Source of the DNA: CADEEN01 sp963840805
GTDB lineage: Bacteria; Pseudomonadota; Gammaproteobacteria; Burkholderiales; Burkholderiaceae_C
DNA length: 64,000 bases
Assembly: GCA_963840805.1 (NCBI GenBank)
Contig: CAWJAJ010000011.1
Span: 620,001 to 684,000, forward strand
Direction of reading: 5' to 3'
Below are positions 9,407-17,702 of the stretch, piece by piece. The notes under the pieces were generated by a model, which was not told where the DNA came from, searched no databases, and saw nothing but the letters and a program-made list of their open reading frames with translations. How positions within the stretch are numbered: the first letter of the stretch is position 1; each line of letters opens with the position of its first letter. Position numbers and translations under genes: made by a program.

Positions 9407-10665
9407 CGACGAGACAAGACTGTCTGGCGCTCGATGCATCGGACCCGCTGGCACCGCTGCGCGAGCGGTTTGCGCTGCCGCCCGGCACGATCTACCTCGA
9501 CGGCAACTCGCTCGGCGTGTTGCCGCGCGCAACGCCGCAGCGCGTCGGCGAGATGCTGCAGCAGGAGTGGGGCAACGACCTGATCGAAAGCTGGAACAAG
9601 GCCGGCTGGATCGACCTGCCGCAGCGCATCGGCGACAAGATCGCGCGGCTGGTCGGTGCCGATGCCGGTGAACTGGTGGCGGCCGATTCGACCTCGGTCA
9701 ATCTGTTCAAGGTGCTGACCGCGGCGCTGACCATCGCCAACGCCGACGCACCCGAGCGGCGCGTGATCCTGTCCGAACGCGGCAACTTCCCGACCGACCT
9801 CTACATCGCCGAAGCCGTGGCCCGCGAGCGCGGCTGCGAGCTGGTGCTGGTCGACGCACCCGACGAGATCGACACGCAGTTGGCCGGCGGCCGTGTGGCG
9901 GTGCTGATGCTGACGCAGGTGAACTACAAGAGCGGCCGCCTGCACGACATGGCCGCGGTGACGCGCACGGCGCACCGCCACGGCACGCTGGCGGTGTGGG
10001 ACCTGGCCCACTCGGCCGGCGCGCTGCCGGTGTCGCTGAAGGCCGACGGCGCCGACTTCGCCGTCGGCTGCGGCTACAAGTACCTCAATGGTGGGCCCGG
10101 TGCCCCGGCCTTCGTCTGGGTGCATCCGCGCCATGCCGAGCGCTTCTGGCAACCGCTGGCGGGCTGGATGGGGCATGCCGCGCCGTTCGAGTTCACGCCC
10201 ACCTACCGACCCGCGGCCGGTATCGCGCGCTACCTGTGCGGCACGCCGCCGCTGCTGTCGATGGCCGCGCTCGAGTGCGGCGTCGACAGCGTGCTGGCCG
10301 CAGAGCCGTTCGGCGGCATGGCGGCGCTGCGCCGCAAGTCGCTGGCGCTGACCGACCTGTTCATCGCGCTGGTCGAGGGCCGTTGCGTGGGGCACGGCCT
10401 GACCGTCATCACCCCGCGCGAGCATGGCCTGCGCGGCAGCCAGGTCGCGCTGTCGCAGCCCGATGGGGCCTACGCCATCGTGCAGGCATTGATCGCGCGC
10501 GGCGTGGTCGGCGATTTCCGCGCTCCCGACGTGCTGCGCTTCGGCTTCACGCCGCTGTATTTGCGCTTTGTCGATGTGTGGGACGCCGTCGAGCATCTGC
10601 AGCAGGTGCTCGCCGATGGTGAATGGCGCGAAGCCCGCTTCAGCCGCAAAGCAGCCGTGACATGA
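9403..10665 (+). CDS. kynU: Kynureninase
   Basis: The 420-residue PLP enzyme has the N-terminal YLDGNSLGVLPRATP motif, the WDLAHSAGALP segment with the PLP-nitrogen-binding Asp, and the Schiff-base Lys in GCGYKYLNGGPGAP near residue 226. It cleaves kynurenine to anthranilate and alanine. The start at 9403 is fixed by the ATGA overlap with kynB and by homology, although the frame is open further upstream. It is followed by kynA after a single base. No 3-hydroxyanthranilate genes are seen here, so the pathway probably runs through anthranilate. Confidence 0.95.
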   Translation: MTTRQDCLALDASDPLAPLRERFALPPGTIYLDGNSLGVLPRATPQRVGEMLQQEWGNDLIESWNKAGWIDLPQRIGDKIARLVGADAGELVAADSTSVNLFKVLTAALTIANADAPERRVILSERGNFPTDLYIAEAVARERGCELVLVDAPDEIDTQLAGGRVAVLMLTQVNYKSGRLHDMAAVTRTAHRHGTLAVWDLAHSAGALPVSLKADGADFAVGCGYKYLNGGPGAPAFVWVHPRHAERFWQPLAGWMGHAAPFEFTPTYRPAAGIARYLCGTPPLLSMAALECGVDSVLAAEPFGGMAALRRKSLALTDLFIALVEGRCVGHGLTVITPREHGLRGSQVALSQPDGAYAIVQALIARGVVGDFRAPDVLRFGFTPLYLRFVDVWDAVEHLQQVLADGEWREARFSRKAAVT

Positions 10666-10666
10666 G

Positions 10667-11503
10667 ATGAGTACAGAGAAGATCGTCCACGACGAGCACG
10701 CCAAGCTCGACTTTTCGCAGGACATGAGTTACGGCGACTACCTGCACCTCGATGCCGTACTGAGCGCGCAGCACCCGCGCTCGCCCGACCACAACGAGAT
10801 GCTGTTCATCGTGCAGCACCAGACCAGCGAGTTGTGGATGAAGCTGATGCTGCACGAACTGCACGCCGCGATCGCGGCAGTCGCGCGCGACGAACTCGGT
10901 ACCGCGTTCAAGATGCTCGCCCGGGTGTCCCGCATCATGGAGCAGCTGGTGCACGCGTGGGACGTGCTGGCAACGATGACGCCGCCGGAGTACTCCGCGA
11001 TCCGGCCGTTCCTGGCCAGCAGCAGCGGTTTCCAGAGCTGGCAGTACCGCTGTATCGAGTTCCGGCTGGGCAACAAGAACGTCGCGATGCTGTCACCGCA
11101 CCGGCACCGCGCCGACCTGCTGGCGCAGGTGCAAGCGGCCTACGATGCACCGTCGCTGTACGACGAAGCCCTGCGCTTGCTGGCGCGCCGCGGTATCGCG
11201 GTGCCGCCCAGTCATGTCGAGCGCGACTGGACCCAGCCCTACGCCGCCAGCCCGGCCGTCGAGGCGGCCTGGCTCACCGTCTACCGCGACCCCGCGCATC
11301 ACTGGGATCTGTACCAACTCGGCGAAGAACTCACCGACCTCGAAGATGCATTCCGCCTGTGGCGCTTCCGACATGTCACCACCGTCGAGCGCGTGATCGG
11401 CTTCAAGCGTGGCACCGGTGGCACCAGCGGCGTCGGCTACCTGCGCAAGATGCTCGACGTGGTGTTGTTCCCCGAGATCTGGACGCTGCGCACGGCGCTC
11501 TGA
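10667..11503 (+). CDS. kynA: Tryptophan 2,3-dioxygenase
   Basis: This 278-residue heme enzyme shows FIVQHQTSELWMKL with the distal His at about residue 51, SSSGFQSWQYR in the substrate pocket, the likely axial His in RFRHVTTVERV near residue 235, and the GTGGTSGVGYLR loop close to the C-terminus. It oxidises L-tryptophan to N-formylkynurenine, the first and committing step of the pathway encoded by kynBUA. Length is normal for the bacterial enzyme. It begins one base after the kynU stop and is followed after 16 bases by a TAXI-type protein, so the operon likely continues. Confidence 0.95.
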   Translation: MSTEKIVHDEHAKLDFSQDMSYGDYLHLDAVLSAQHPRSPDHNEMLFIVQHQTSELWMKLMLHELHAAIAAVARDELGTAFKMLARVSRIMEQLVHAWDVLATMTPPEYSAIRPFLASSSGFQSWQYRCIEFRLGNKNVAMLSPHRHRADLLAQVQAAYDAPSLYDEALRLLARRGIAVPPSHVERDWTQPYAASPAVEAAWLTVYRDPAHHWDLYQLGEELTDLEDAFRLWRFRHVTTVERVIGFKRGTGGTSGVGYLRKMLDVVLFPEIWTLRTAL

Positions 11504-11519
11504 TGGCCCTGCGGCACCG

Positions 11520-12875
11520 ATGACCAGACCCACTCCGTCTGCCGCACCCGATGCCGACGAGGGCACGCTGCCCGCCTGGCGCGTCCTCACCAGCACCTCG
11601 CTGCCTTTCGTGCTGTTTGCGCTGGGGCTGCTGGCGCTGGCTTATTGGTGGCTGGATCCGACGCCGCCGAAGCGTGTGGTGCTGGCCACCGGCGTCGACC
11701 AGGGCGCCTACAGCGAATTCGGCAAGCGCTATGCCGAGCGCCTGGCCCGCCACGGCATCCGCGTCGAGCTGCGTGCCACGCAGGGCGCAGCCGAGAACCT
11801 GGCGTTGCTGCGCGACCCGCACTCCGGCATCGACCTGGCTTTCGTGCAAGGCGGCGCCGGTGACGAGCGCGGCACCGGCGACGGCACCGATGCCATGCTG
11901 GCCTCGTTGGGCAGCATGTTCTATGAGCCGGTGTGGTTGTTCTACCGCGCCGACAGCGCCGAGCGCTTGCTGAAGAAGAAGCCGCTCGACAGCTTGGCGC
12001 AACTGGCCGGCTGGCGCGTCAACATCGGGGCAGCCGGCAGCGGCGTGCCCAACCTGGCGCGGCGCCTGCTCGATGCCAACCGCATCGATCCGGCCACCAT
12101 CACGCTGCTGCAGCAGCCGTTGACGCCGGCCGTGGCCGATCTGCTCGAGGGCAAGCTCGACGCCATCGTGCTGGCGTCCGCGCCCGAATCGCTGATGGTG
12201 CAGATGCTGCTGCAGACGCCCGGCGTGCAGTTGTTCGACTTCGCGCAGGCCGACGCCTACACGCGCCGCTTCGGTTTCCTCACCGCGGTGACGCTGCCGC
12301 GCGGCGTCGTCGACCTGGCGCGCGACCAGCCCGCTGCCGACGTGCACATGGTGGCACCGACCGCCACCCTCGTCGCCCGCGACAACCTGCACCCGGCACT
12401 GGCGCAGTTGTTCGTGCAGGCGGCGCAGCAAATCCACGGCGAGCCCGGCTGGTTCCAGCGCAAGGGCGACTTCCCGAACGCCCGCGACGGTGAGCGCGAA
12501 CTCGACGCGGAGGCCCAGCGCTTCTACCGCAGCGGCGTGCCTTGGCTGCAGCGCTACCTGCCATTCTGGCTCGCCAATCTGATCGACCGCATGTGGCTGG
12601 CGCTGCTGTCGATCGTCGCCGTGCTGATCCCGCTGACGCGCGTGGTGCCGCCGCTGGTCGAGTTGCGCATCCGCTCGCGGGTGTTCCGCTGGTACGGCCA
12701 GCTGCGCGAGATCGAGGCGGCATCGGCCACGAAGCCCGGCGCGTCGCTGTTGGCGGCGCTCGACGACATCGAAGCGAAGGTCAACGAAGTTCAGTTGCCG
12801 CTGTCCTACGCCGACGAGCTCTACGCCCTGAAGAGCCACATTCAGTTCGTGCGGCGCCGCCTGCAGGGCGCCTGA
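11520..12875 (+). CDS. Membrane-anchored TAXI-family (TRAP-type) solute-binding protein
   Basis: The product is 451 residues. An N-terminal hydrophobic helix (LPFVLFALGLLALAYWWL) is followed by a TAXI-like binding domain beginning VVLATGVDQGAYSEFGKRYA and containing GSGVPNLARRLLDAN. A second hydrophobic helix near residues 355-380 (MWLALLSIVAVLIPL) precedes a charged, possibly coiled, cytosolic tail. Classical TAXI binding proteins are about 320 residues, free in the periplasm, and work with a DctQM-type permease, which is absent here. The two-helix anchored form may be a sensor or scaffold, not an importer component. Being 16 bases after kynA suggests a link to tryptophan or an aromatic ligand, which is inferred only. 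Confidence 0.75.
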   Translation: MTRPTPSAAPDADEGTLPAWRVLTSTSLPFVLFALGLLALAYWWLDPTPPKRVVLATGVDQGAYSEFGKRYAERLARHGIRVELRATQGAAENLALLRDPHSGIDLAFVQGGAGDERGTGDGTDAMLASLGSMFYEPVWLFYRADSAERLLKKKPLDSLAQLAGWRVNIGAAGSGVPNLARRLLDANRIDPATITLLQQPLTPAVADLLEGKLDAIVLASAPESLMVQMLLQTPGVQLFDFAQADAYTRRFGFLTAVTLPRGVVDLARDQPAADVHMVAPTATLVARDNLHPALAQLFVQAAQQIHGEPGWFQRKGDFPNARDGERELDAEAQRFYRSGVPWLQRYLPFWLANLIDRMWLALLSIVAVLIPLTRVVPPLVELRIRSRVFRWYGQLREIEAASATKPGASLLAALDDIEAKVNEVQLPLSYADELYALKSHIQFVRRRLQGA

Positions 12876-12889
12876 GCCGCCATCGCGGG

Positions 12890-15631
12890 TCAGCGCGTCA
12901 CGGCCTCCGACGCCTCGGCTCGGCGCACGGCGAAGTCGGCCAGCCCGGTGGCCGGCAACGGACGCTCGAACAGGTAGCCCTGCAGTTCGTCGCAGCCCAG
13001 GTCTTCGAGCAGCTCCGCTTGCTGACGCGACTCGACACCCTCGGCCACGACCTGCAAGCGCAGCGCGCGCGCCAGCGCAACGATCGAGCGCGTGAGGGCG
13101 AGCGCGCTGTCGCGCTGCCCCAGGTCGGCGACGAAGCTGCGATCGACCTTGAGGATGCCGATCGGCAGCTTGTGCAGGTACGACAGCGACGAATAGCCCG
13201 TGCCGAAGTCGTCCAGTGCGATGCGCACGCCTGCGTCGCGCAGCCGGTTGAGCGTGGCAATCGGGATCGTGGTGTCACCGACGAAGATGCTTTCGGTGAT
13301 CTCGAGTTCGAGCGCGGTCGGGCTCAGGCCGTGCGCCGCCAGGGCCGCCAGGACGCGCTCGGCGAAGTCCGGCAGGTGCAACTGCCGCGTCGACACATTG
13401 ACCGCCACCCCCCGCAGCGGCACCCGGTCGCGCTGCCACTGCGACAGTTGTCGGCAGGCTTCGTCGATGGCCCACTGTCCCACTTCGTCGATCAGTCCGC
13501 TGTCCTCGAGCAGGTCGATGAACGCGCCGGGCATCAGCAGGCCGCGCTCCGGGTGCGCCCAGCGCAGTAGCGCCTCGGCCGACCTGACCGCACCGGTGCG
13601 GGCATGCACGCGGGGCTGGTAGTGCAGCGTGAACTCGCCGCGTCCCAGCGCCGACCGCAAGTCACCCAGCAGCGCCGAGCGCTCGGCCGTGCGCGCCTCG
13701 AGCGCGGCCTCGAACCAGGCCACCTGGCCAGGCCCAAGAGACTTGGCGCTGTACATCGCCATGTCGGCGCGTCGCATCAGATCGGACGTCGTCACGCCGT
13801 GCTCCGGGCAATGCGCCAGCCCGATGCTTGCCCCCACCGTGACCTCGCGGCCCATCACGCGCACGGGCGCCAGCAACTGCGCCGCGAGCCGCGCCGCGAC
13901 GGCATCGGCGTCGGCGCGCGTACCGGGCACGACCAGCGCGAACTCGTCGCCGCCCGGTCGCGCCACCAGCACGCCGGGCGGCACGCTGTCGAGCAGCCGC
14001 CGCGCCATCCTACGCAGCACTTCGTCGCCGGCCTCGTGGCCGAGTGCGTCGTTCACGTTCTTGAAGCCGTCGAGGTCGACGAACATCATCGAGAACGCCT
14101 TGGGCCCACGCGCGGCCAGGCACTGCTCGAGGTGCTCGAACAGGCCGGCACGATTGGCCAAGCCGGTCAGGCTGTCGCGCACCGCGCGCTCGACAAGTCG
14201 ACGCTCACGGTCGGCGGCGGTCAGGCTCACGGCAATGCGGTCGCAGAGTTCGCTGATCTCACGCAGCACGGCCTTGTCGCCGACGCGGCCCCTGTCCAGC
14301 CCCAGCACCAGCAGGGCCAGCGGCTCGTCGCCCGCTCGCGCGACTTGCACCAGGATGCGCCGCACCGGCCGGCGCAGCGCGCGCACGAGCCAGATCGGTG
14401 GTTCCGGGCAGCGCTGCAGCCCACCGCGCGCCGCGACTTGACGGCAAAGAGCGTCGGCCCGCGTCAGGCTGGTCACCGTGAAGGGACCGTCGGCGTGGTG
14501 CACGCGCGCCAGCAAGTGCTGGCCGCGGTCGAACTCGATGATGCTGGCCTGCGCGTCGGGCAGGAGTTGCGCAATGCGACGCACCACCTGTTGCAGGATC
14601 TGCGACATGTCGAGCCCGCCGAGAATCTCGCGATCGATCGAGGCGCGGACCTGCATCGCCTCGACCTGCTGCCCCAGTCGCTCGGCCATCTGGTTGAAGG
14701 ATTGCGCCAGCTCGCCGAACTCGTCGTCCTTGCGGTGCTCGACGCGCGTGCTGAAGTCGCGCGCGGACAGCCTGCGGGTGCCGTGGATCAGGCGCTCCAG
14801 CGGGACCATCACGCGCCGCACCTGCATCAGGCTGAGCACCGTGACGAAGAGGAGCGTCGCCAGCGTGCCGAGCGCAACCGTGCGCGCGAGCGGCACGGAC
14901 TCGAGCATGTTGGCACGCGTGTCGCCCGTGTTGACGACGACCCAGTCACCGGCGCCAAAGTCGGAGCGCAGAAACAGATTCCAGCGCACGTCGTGCGCGT
15001 CGTCCCGCACGAAGCCGCCGCCGGGGCACGACAGCGGCCGCTGCTGCGCATCGAGCACGCAGATCCGCGCACCCATCGCCTCGGGCGCGAGTTCGCCGAA
15101 CAGGTAGGTGCGGTCGACCTCCGCGATCCACCATTGGTAGGGTTGGTCGCGCCGGCGCAGTGCCATCAGCAGCGGCACGCCGTCGTCGCTGCCATGGAGG
15201 TGGAACCCGCTGACGAGCAGCGCCTCCTCGGCCTCGCCATTGCGATCCGACGGCCAGTCAAGGCGTGTGTCGCGCCAGCGATCCCACAGCGTCGTGCTGC
15301 CGGAGAGCCACTGACCGTCCGCGGACACGCTGGCCACCTCCTTGAGCACGCGGCCGCGCCGGTTGCCCAGGCCCGTGTCGGGGTCGACCGTGCCCGTGTG
15401 CGCGAAGATGCCCAGCACGGTACGCGCGGCGAGCAGGTTGTCGAGCACACCCAGACCCGCGTACTTGGTCACCTGCTGGCGCTGGCGGCGTGCTTCCTCG
15501 CCGAAGTGATCCTGCAGCGCGTCATAGGCCAGCGCGCCGAACAGGGCGATCGGCACCGCCGCAGCCAGCAACATCGACCAGAACACGCGCCGACCGGCGC
15601 GACTGGTGAGGAAGAGACCTTCGATCTTCAT
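12890..15631 (-). CDS. Membrane GGDEF/EAL protein with HAMP and GAF-like domains
   Basis: This 913-residue protein has an N-terminal transmembrane helix, a periplasmic sensor region (about 45-245), a second helix, a HAMP domain (about 270-325, VPLERLIHGTRRLSARDF), a GAF-like region (330-500), a GGDEF domain with intact RPGGDEF near 555, and an EAL domain. In the EAL domain, EALLR (about 685), VNVS, LELEITES, DDFGTGYSS (about 805), LKVD, EGVES and QGYLF are all intact. It may therefore both make and degrade c-di-GMP, with GGDEF as an enzyme or GTP-sensing module. It starts 12 bases after the pseudopilin stop, so the pair likely form an operon linking a pilin-like protein with c-di-GMP control. 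Confidence 0.92.
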   Translation of the reverse strand: MKIEGLFLTSRAGRRVFWSMLLAAAVPIALFGALAYDALQDHFGEEARRQRQQVTKYAGLGVLDNLLAARTVLGIFAHTGTVDPDTGLGNRRGRVLKEVASVSADGQWLSGSTTLWDRWRDTRLDWPSDRNGEAEEALLVSGFHLHGSDDGVPLLMALRRRDQPYQWWIAEVDRTYLFGELAPEAMGARICVLDAQQRPLSCPGGGFVRDDAHDVRWNLFLRSDFGAGDWVVVNTGDTRANMLESVPLARTVALGTLATLLFVTVLSLMQVRRVMVPLERLIHGTRRLSARDFSTRVEHRKDDEFGELAQSFNQMAERLGQQVEAMQVRASIDREILGGLDMSQILQQVVRRIAQLLPDAQASIIEFDRGQHLLARVHHADGPFTVTSLTRADALCRQVAARGGLQRCPEPPIWLVRALRRPVRRILVQVARAGDEPLALLVLGLDRGRVGDKAVLREISELCDRIAVSLTAADRERRLVERAVRDSLTGLANRAGLFEHLEQCLAARGPKAFSMMFVDLDGFKNVNDALGHEAGDEVLRRMARRLLDSVPPGVLVARPGGDEFALVVPGTRADADAVAARLAAQLLAPVRVMGREVTVGASIGLAHCPEHGVTTSDLMRRADMAMYSAKSLGPGQVAWFEAALEARTAERSALLGDLRSALGRGEFTLHYQPRVHARTGAVRSAEALLRWAHPERGLLMPGAFIDLLEDSGLIDEVGQWAIDEACRQLSQWQRDRVPLRGVAVNVSTRQLHLPDFAERVLAALAAHGLSPTALELEITESIFVGDTTIPIATLNRLRDAGVRIALDDFGTGYSSLSYLHKLPIGILKVDRSFVADLGQRDSALALTRSIVALARALRLQVVAEGVESRQQAELLEDLGCDELQGYLFERPLPATGLADFAVRRAEASEAVTR

Positions 15632-15643
15632 GCGCCGGTCCGC

Positions 15644-16141
15644 TCAGTATTCGCTCGCCAGGCCGACGAAGGCACCGTTGTTGGCGCGCACGATGTCGTC
15701 TCGGCTCATCCGGGCGGTCAGCGGCGGTGCGGAACGGCCGTCGGCTCCGAGGCTGTAGAGGTCGAAGTCGGTGTTGATCGGCACCAACGAGTGGTCCTTG
15801 CGCGCCCGCCCGCGTGTGCCCGCATCGCCGAGGTTGGTGTACTGGTACGCATTGCCCCAGGGATCGCGGCGATTGCCCAGCCCGACCTGGACCAGGCTGT
15901 CGGGGTAGGCACGCGCGTCGTCCCAGTAGCGCGACAGCACGGCGGCCATCTGCACGATCTCCTGGCGCGCCTGCGCCACTTTGACCCGCTGCTGGTACTG
16001 ACCCCAACTGGGCAGGGCGATCGCCGACAGCACCGCCACGATGCCGAGCGCAACCGCCAGTTCGATGAGCGTCAGACCGCGTCTGCAGCGGGGATCCTGC
16101 AGTACGCGCCGTCGCAACGAGGTTGTGTGTGGGTGGATCAC
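15644..16141 (-). CDS. GspG-like type II pseudopilin
   Basis: A prepilin peptidase site is visible as RRG|LTLIELAVALGIVAVLSAIA, with the conserved Glu at +5 and a long hydrophobic helix. The C-terminal part has DPWGNAYQYTN and YSLGADGRS, both features of the major pseudopilin GspG. Mature length would be about 143 residues. The start is uncertain: a GTG at 16141 is used, but a TTG at 16204 is in frame and neither has a good ribosome site. No other type II secretion gene is nearby, so it is an orphan placed upstream of the GGDEF/EAL gene. It could serve a type II secretion or pilus-like machine encoded elsewhere. Confidence 0.8.
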   Translation of the reverse strand: MIHPHTTSLRRRVLQDPRCRRGLTLIELAVALGIVAVLSAIALPSWGQYQQRVKVAQARQEIVQMAAVLSRYWDDARAYPDSLVQVGLGNRRDPWGNAYQYTNLGDAGTRGRARKDHSLVPINTDFDLYSLGADGRSAPPLTARMSRDDIVRANNGAFVGLASEY

Positions 16142-16160
16142 GACCGGCGCATTGTCGGCA

Positions 16161-16179
16161 GGGCCCGCCCAACGGGCCC
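16161..16179 (-). terminator. Hairpin between nadC and the pseudopilin gene
   Basis: GGGCCCG and CGGGCCC form a perfect 7-bp stem with a 5-nt loop, about 90 bases downstream of the nadC stop on the same strand. There is no T-tract, so it may be an attenuating or factor-dependent site. Confidence 0.35.
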
Positions 16180-16269
16180 GGCCGGAATTCACAAATGGAC
16201 ACAAGCGCGACGCGCCGGGGCCGCGCGGTCGTGCACCCCTTCACGGGCAGGAGGAGGGACGCGCCGACG

Positions 16270-17130
16270 TCAGCCCGTCACGCGCATCGACAGGTCGACT
16301 GCCCGCACATCCTTGGTCAACTTGCCGATCGAGATGCGATCGACGCCGGTGCGCGCGATGTCGCGCACGGTGTCGAGATCGACGCCGCCGGAGGCCTCGA
16401 GCAGCGCGCGGCCGCGGGTGACGGCGTAGGCACGGTGCATGTCGGCCAGCGCGAAGTCATCGAGCAGCACGCTGGTGGCGCCGGCCGCCAGTGCCTCGTC
16501 CAACTCGGCCAGGCTTTCGACCTCGATCTGTACCGCGACACCGGCACCGAGCGCACGTGCAGCTTCGAGCGCCGGCCGGATGCCCCCCGCCGCGGCGATG
16601 TGGTTCTCCTTGATCAGGATGCCATCCCACAACGCCAGGCGCTGGTTCTGGCCGCCGCCGACGCGCACGGCGTACTTCTGCGCCTGGCGCAGGCCGGGCA
16701 GCGTCTTGCGCGTGTCGAGGATCGCACAGCCCCTCGGGTTGGGCGACAGGCCGGCGATGGCCTCGACGTAAAGGCGCGTGACGCTGGCCACTGCGCACAG
16801 CAATTGCAGGAAGTTCAGCGCCGGACGCTCGGCCGACAGCAGGGCCCGTGCATCGGCCTCGATACGGCACAACACGGTGCCCTTGCCGAACACCGCGCCT
16901 TCGGCAGCGGCCCAATCCACCACGGCGCTGGCATCGAGTGAGTGCAAGCAGGCGTCGAACCAACGCCGGCCGCAAAGCACGGCGCCCTCCTTGGCCAGCA
17001 CATGCGCGTTCGCGCGGCGGCCGGCGGGCACCAGCATCGCCGTCCAGTCGCCCCGGCCGATGTCTTCGGCGAGTGCGTCGCGCACATTGCGGGCCAGGGC
17101 TTCGTCGAGGGTCTCGTTGTGGTCTTGCAT
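16270..17130 (-). CDS. nadC: Nicotinate-nucleotide pyrophosphorylase (carboxylating)
   Basis: The 286-residue protein has the QPRTase layout: an N-terminal EDIGRGDWTA substrate segment, ERPALNFLQLLCAVAS, then RGCAILDTRKTLPGLR and YAVRVGGGQNQRLALWDGILIKENH in the barrel. The key LDTRKT and KENH residues are intact. It converts quinolinate and PRPP to nicotinate mononucleotide in de novo NAD synthesis. Partner genes nadA and nadB are not in the window. Although kyn genes are close by, quinolinate from tryptophan would need steps not seen here, so the usual aspartate route is more likely. Confidence 0.95.
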   Translation of the reverse strand: MQDHNETLDEALARNVRDALAEDIGRGDWTAMLVPAGRRANAHVLAKEGAVLCGRRWFDACLHSLDASAVVDWAAAEGAVFGKGTVLCRIEADARALLSAERPALNFLQLLCAVASVTRLYVEAIAGLSPNPRGCAILDTRKTLPGLRQAQKYAVRVGGGQNQRLALWDGILIKENHIAAAGGIRPALEAARALGAGVAVQIEVESLAELDEALAAGATSVLLDDFALADMHRAYAVTRGRALLEASGGVDLDTVRDIARTGVDRISIGKLTKDVRAVDLSMRVTG

Positions 17131-17192
17131 GGCGCTGCAGGGTCCCGGGGGCTGAGGTATCGTGGCGCATTCTGCAACCGGAAACCACCCCG

Positions 17193-17579
17193 ATGCGCAA
17201 GCGCCGATGCCTCGCCCTGCTCGCGCCAGCTCTGCTCGGCATGGCCGCAGCTGCGGCAGCGGCAGCGGCAGCGGCTGCGACGAACGACCGCCCGATCCGT
17301 CTTGCCATCGCCCCGGGCAGGATCGGCGAGGTGTGCATGCCGTTGGCCCAAGGCCAGACGCTGCGCTGGCGCTTCAAAGCCAGCACCACGGTCGATTTCA
17401 ATTTGCATCATCACGTCGACGCGGAGGTGCGCATGCCCATCGAGCGCAAGGCGGTGCGAAGCGACAGCGGCGAGCACCTGATCGACCAGCACAACGACTG
17501 GTGCCTGATGTGGACAGCCCCCGCGGGCAGCAAGCGTGTAACGATCGACGGCGCGTGGTCCGAGGCCGCCGCGAAATAG
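17193..17579 (+). CDS. Small exported hypothetical protein with poly-Ala signal region
   Basis: The 128-residue product begins MRKRRCLALLAPALLGM followed by a run of twelve alanines, consistent with a signal peptide and cleavage soon after. The mature part of about 95 residues holds a strand-rich domain with FNLHHHVDAEVRMPIERK and a C-terminal WCLMWTAPAGSKRVTI, which looks like a small beta-sandwich. His and Asp clusters could bind a metal, but no motif is decisive. I do not recognise the family. It is divergent from nadC. The alanine run is coded by a near-perfect GCAGCG-type repeat at about 17240-17280; changes in repeat number would keep the frame. Confidence 0.65.
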   Translation: MRKRRCLALLAPALLGMAAAAAAAAAAAATNDRPIRLAIAPGRIGEVCMPLAQGQTLRWRFKASTTVDFNLHHHVDAEVRMPIERKAVRSDSGEHLIDQHNDWCLMWTAPAGSKRVTIDGAWSEAAAK

Positions 17580-17702
17580 GCGCTGTTCCCACGACCGGCG
17601 GCGGTGCGAACGGACGCTGGCCGCCTAGAATCCGCCCACCCGAAAGACCGTCCGGTTGCCGGCCCACGACGCCCGCAGCCCCTTGAGCCGGAGCACCGCA
17701 CG

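Noticed and set aside
13604..16429. 941-codon plus-strand frame opposite the GGDEF/EAL gene
   Set aside because: Antisense to a gene with all catalytic motifs; no start signal or domain.
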